A stretch of 64,000 nucleotides of DNA, from IMG/VR virus record IMGVR_UViG_3300024314_000002, positions 1-64,000 of that record; one strand, given 5' to 3'. Positions 61,932-64,000 of this stretch are shown here, one piece after another. Every line of letters starts with the position of its first letter. The stretch's first letter is position 1. The notes beneath the pieces were generated by a model. That model made no database searches and had not been told where the DNA came from. It worked only from the letters and a program-made list of their open reading frames with translations. Position numbers and translations under genes: made by a program. The DNA is from a virus.

Positions 61932-63158
61932 ATGAAACTAGGAAAACATACATTGTTAATTGACGGTAACTATTTTTTACACAGTAGACTATTCGTTCTA
62001 CCTAGGCCTAAAGGTAAACAATTATTAGGCGATAAAGAATCACAATCTCAACTTATGAGAAAGCTATGTATTGACTTCGCCTCAGAAGTTCGTAAAATGG
62101 CTCCTTTTGTAGACCAGATTGTTGTTGCAGTTGATGCTAAATCATGGCGTAAAGATCTTTTTCCTGATGCACAATATAAAGGAACTAGAACACATGACGA
62201 TTCTATTAATTGGAAAGCAGTCTTCGGTGTTTATGCTGAATGGCAAAAAATACTAGAACAAAAGGGTATTATTATCCACCAGGTTCAAGGTGCAGAAGCA
62301 GATGATGTAATGTACGGCTGGTCTACTCAATTAAATAGCGAAGGTAAAAATTGCATTGCATGGACAGGTGATAGAGATTTAATTCAACTCGTAAACTACA
62401 ATCAAGCGACAGATGCATATACACTATGGTATTATAATTCTAAGAAAAAGCTTATTGCCTTTGAAGGTTTCGAAGATGTAATGGCATCTAGAAAAACATC
62501 TACAATGACCAATGACGAATTGTTATTCAACATTGCCTCAGAAGAAGCAACGTACGACAAGCTAAAGGAAGACTTCCAGGCATGGATGGATAAGAACAGA
62601 GTAGAAGTTCAAGAAATTAACTGTGACGACTTTGTATTCGGTAAAATCCTACAAGGTGACAAATCAGATAATATTCCTTCAGTTATTACATGGACTAAAG
62701 CTGCATCTAATGGCAAGATCAGAAACTATTCACTTACAGAAAAACATTGTGTAAAGATCTTAGAACAATATAAGAAAGAAGAAAGCGAATTTACAATAGA
62801 ACACTTTTTCAATAGAGGTCAAGTAAATAAGCTAGTAGATATTATTTATAGAGTTGTTGGTAAATCTGATCCTAAGGAAATCAGAATTAGATTTAATCAA
62901 AACTTAGATCTAGTTCTTCTTCACTATAATACTATTCCCCTTGCAATTCAAAAAGGTATTTATAATAATATTGAAGCAGATAGAAATGTTTTACCAGAGT
63001 TCTCTAATATCACTCAGATGGAAAAGATCTTAGAAGGAACAGATTGGATGGCAAAGAAATCACAGGGTGCTCCTAAAAAGTATGATGCCTTCGCAGGATT
63101 AAAAGAAGATAGTAGCAAGGAAAGACCTTCTACTAAGAAATTGAACGAACTTTTTTAA
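61932..63158 (+). CDS. rnh: RNase H / 5'-3' exonuclease (T4 rnh, FEN family)
   Basis: 408 residues (T4 RNase H 305, longer here). Removes RNA primers from lagging strands. FEN motifs: LLIDGNYFLHS (Asp11), VAVDAKSWRKDLFPDAQYKG, QGAEADDVMYG (about 121), WTGDRDLIQLV (about 141) and QGDKSDNIPSVITW (about 241). All acidic residues seem intact. It ends KKLNELF, a tail like clamp-binding ends of other replication proteins here. An insert between motifs and a Lys-rich C-terminal region make it longer than T4's. Confidence 0.88.
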   Translation: MKLGKHTLLIDGNYFLHSRLFVLPRPKGKQLLGDKESQSQLMRKLCIDFASEVRKMAPFVDQIVVAVDAKSWRKDLFPDAQYKGTRTHDDSINWKAVFGVYAEWQKILEQKGIIIHQVQGAEADDVMYGWSTQLNSEGKNCIAWTGDRDLIQLVNYNQATDAYTLWYYNSKKKLIAFEGFEDVMASRKTSTMTNDELLFNIASEEATYDKLKEDFQAWMDKNRVEVQEINCDDFVFGKILQGDKSDNIPSVITWTKAASNGKIRNYSLTEKHCVKILEQYKKEESEFTIEHFFNRGQVNKLVDIIYRVVGKSDPKEIRIRFNQNLDLVLLHYNTIPLAIQKGIYNNIEADRNVLPEFSNITQMEKILEGTDWMAKKSQGAPKKYDAFAGLKEDSSKERPSTKKLNELF

Positions 63159-63180
63159 TAAACTTATAGCAAGTTTACAG

Positions 63181-63186
63181 TATAAT
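63181..63186 (+). promoter_or_regulatory. Candidate promoter -10 box (AGTATAAT type)
   Basis: TTTACAGTATAATTTAT, four bases before the ATG at 63191, so a transcript from it would be nearly leaderless. Confidence 0.3.
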
Positions 63187-63190
63187 TTAT

Positions 63191-63622
63191 ATGCTAGACG
63201 AAACAAAATTATTTGATTTTGTAAAGATCATGTTTACAAAACCTAATCAATACAAGAACGTAAAGAACTTTAATAAGAAGAGACACCACTTCATGATTAA
63301 CAGATTTTTTGCTATTAAATATCCATCAAATGCACAGTTATTTAATGTGAATGGAATTAATGGCAATGCAGTTATAGATAGTTGGCACATGGTATCTTCA
63401 AGATTTCGTTCAGTTCCAGGGTGGATCTATACTAAAACTAAGAAGGCAGCTCCAAAACCTAAAAAATCAAAAAAAGAATATATACCTAAAGAAGAAACAA
63501 TTAAATTCTTTTTACAAAGAAATGAAATTGGAATGAGAGAGTTCAATGATCTTAAGAAATTCAACCCGGTTGAATTAAATAATAATCTATTGGAATTAGA
63601 AAACACAATGCAGGTATATTAA
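63191..63622 (+). CDS. Candidate clamp loader small subunit (gp62-like)
   Basis: 143 residues. Segment HHFMINRFFAIKYPSNAQLF resembles the gp62 pattern FMVENALSQFP ... of T4 and cyanophages; the C-terminal KFFLQRNEIGMREFNDLKKF and Lys-rich linker fit a short divergent form (T4 gp62 187). Located near gp44, and no other gp62 candidate is in view. The call is tentative. Confidence 0.45.
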   Translation: MLDETKLFDFVKIMFTKPNQYKNVKNFNKKRHHFMINRFFAIKYPSNAQLFNVNGINGNAVIDSWHMVSSRFRSVPGWIYTKTKKAAPKPKKSKKEYIPKEETIKFFLQRNEIGMREFNDLKKFNPVELNNNLLELENTMQVY

Positions 63623-64000
63623 ATGATTAGTTACTACGACTTTAATGATGTGGCTACGGTTGTTGACGCCACCCTATTCAAATATAATTACATCGACAAT
63701 AAGATTCTTACACTAGTAAAGAATCAATTAGACTATAGGGTCGTTAATGATGGATCTCTTCTAGTAAGTAAAGAGCAATTATCTTTGTTTTTAAAAGAAA
63801 ACTTTCAATCCGATATTAATAGAATTAATGCAACTGGTTTTGAACAATTTCATAAAGAAGCAACTACTATCTATTTTCTACATAAGATTTTAAATGATTT
63901 TACAAATCTAGAATATGTTAAACTGACTATCAATAAGAATAAATCTTATAGTAGATTATCTGACATAGATGGAATTAAGACTCTTAGATTTAATTTTAAA
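63623..64000 (+). CDS. Hypothetical protein, 3' end outside window
   Basis: ATG at 63623 directly after the previous stop; 126 codons open to the end of the window. Begins MISYYDFNDVATVVDATLFK. No domain recognised in the visible part. Confidence 0.6.
   Translation, partial: MISYYDFNDVATVVDATLFKYNYIDNKILTLVKNQLDYRVVNDGSLLVSKEQLSLFLKENFQSDINRINATGFEQFHKEATTIYFLHKILNDFTNLEYVKLTINKNKSYSRLSDIDGIKTLRFNFK

Overview
This window is part of the genome of a large, AT-rich, T4-like tailed phage (contractile-tail myovirus supergroup). The T4 core is recognisable from the proteins: gp32, gp61, UvsY-like, UvsW, gp56, a split gp43, NrdB/NrdA, gp45, UvsX, gp41, gp47, gp46, gp15-like, gp55, gp4, gp20, a fused gp21-gp22, gp23, gp44 and the T4 RNase H family nuclease. 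Nearly all genes lie on the + strand; one (60348-60860) lies on the - strand. Start sites sit in A-rich sequence with few clear Shine-Dalgarno motifs, and the tail protein ends in a Cys-rich 'DCNG' module. Both suggest a host among the Bacteroidetes/Flavobacteria. The host is an inference, not something seen directly.

Layout: 1-10.1 kb holds tail fibre and tail genes (a fibre with a C-terminal Hint domain, a collagen-like fibre, a possible spanin, a structural protein and a tail-tube-like protein). 10.1-15.8 kb holds a RuvC-like nuclease, gp32 with a T4-like autoregulatory leader, primase, UvsY-like and UvsW. 15.8-29.1 kb is a block of long acidic/lysine-rich proteins built from domains joined by sites that look like prohead-protease cut sites, including two ligase-family nucleotidyltransferases and an NMN-adenylyltransferase-like domain. 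29.2-31.5 kb holds metabolic genes (methylglyoxal synthase, cytidylyltransferase, dTDP-glucose dehydratase-like). 31.5-36.5 kb holds small genes, a DNA alpha-glucosyltransferase, dCTPase/dUTPase and the N-terminal half of DNA polymerase. 36.6-48.5 kb holds ribonucleotide reductase, clamp, the C-terminal half of polymerase, UvsX, a 2OG-Fe oxygenase, helicase and gp47/gp46. 48.5-60.4 kb is the head and late-control region (packaged AAA+ ATPase candidate, gp15, gp55, gp4, gp20, gp67-like, gp21-22, gp23, internal protein). 60.3-64.0 kb holds the - strand gene, clamp loader, RNase H, a gp62 candidate and a truncated ORF.

How it fits together: gp56 plus an Agt homologue point to glucosylated hydroxymethylcytosine DNA. 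gp55, a gp33 candidate and gp45 point to T4-style clamp-coupled late transcription. A repeated box, GATATATA, lies shortly before many structural and head genes and is the best candidate for the late promoter. The most novel feature is a family of genes whose products begin with a capsid-targeting-like peptide (Phe/aromatic-rich, ending near [ILV]xE) and, in several cases, carry the same site many times inside one chain. This suggests that polyproteins and enzymes (ligases, NMNAT-like, AAA+ ATPase) are loaded into the prohead and cut by the phage protease into a set of proteins injected with the DNA.

No tRNA, CRISPR array, insertion sequence or integrase was found. No stretch longer than about 155 bases lacks a gene; the longest gaps (57256-57410, 39470-39615, 11420-11553, 36456-36583) all contain apparent RNA structure and are described individually. 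Names are from reading motifs and recalling family sequences; no database search was possible.
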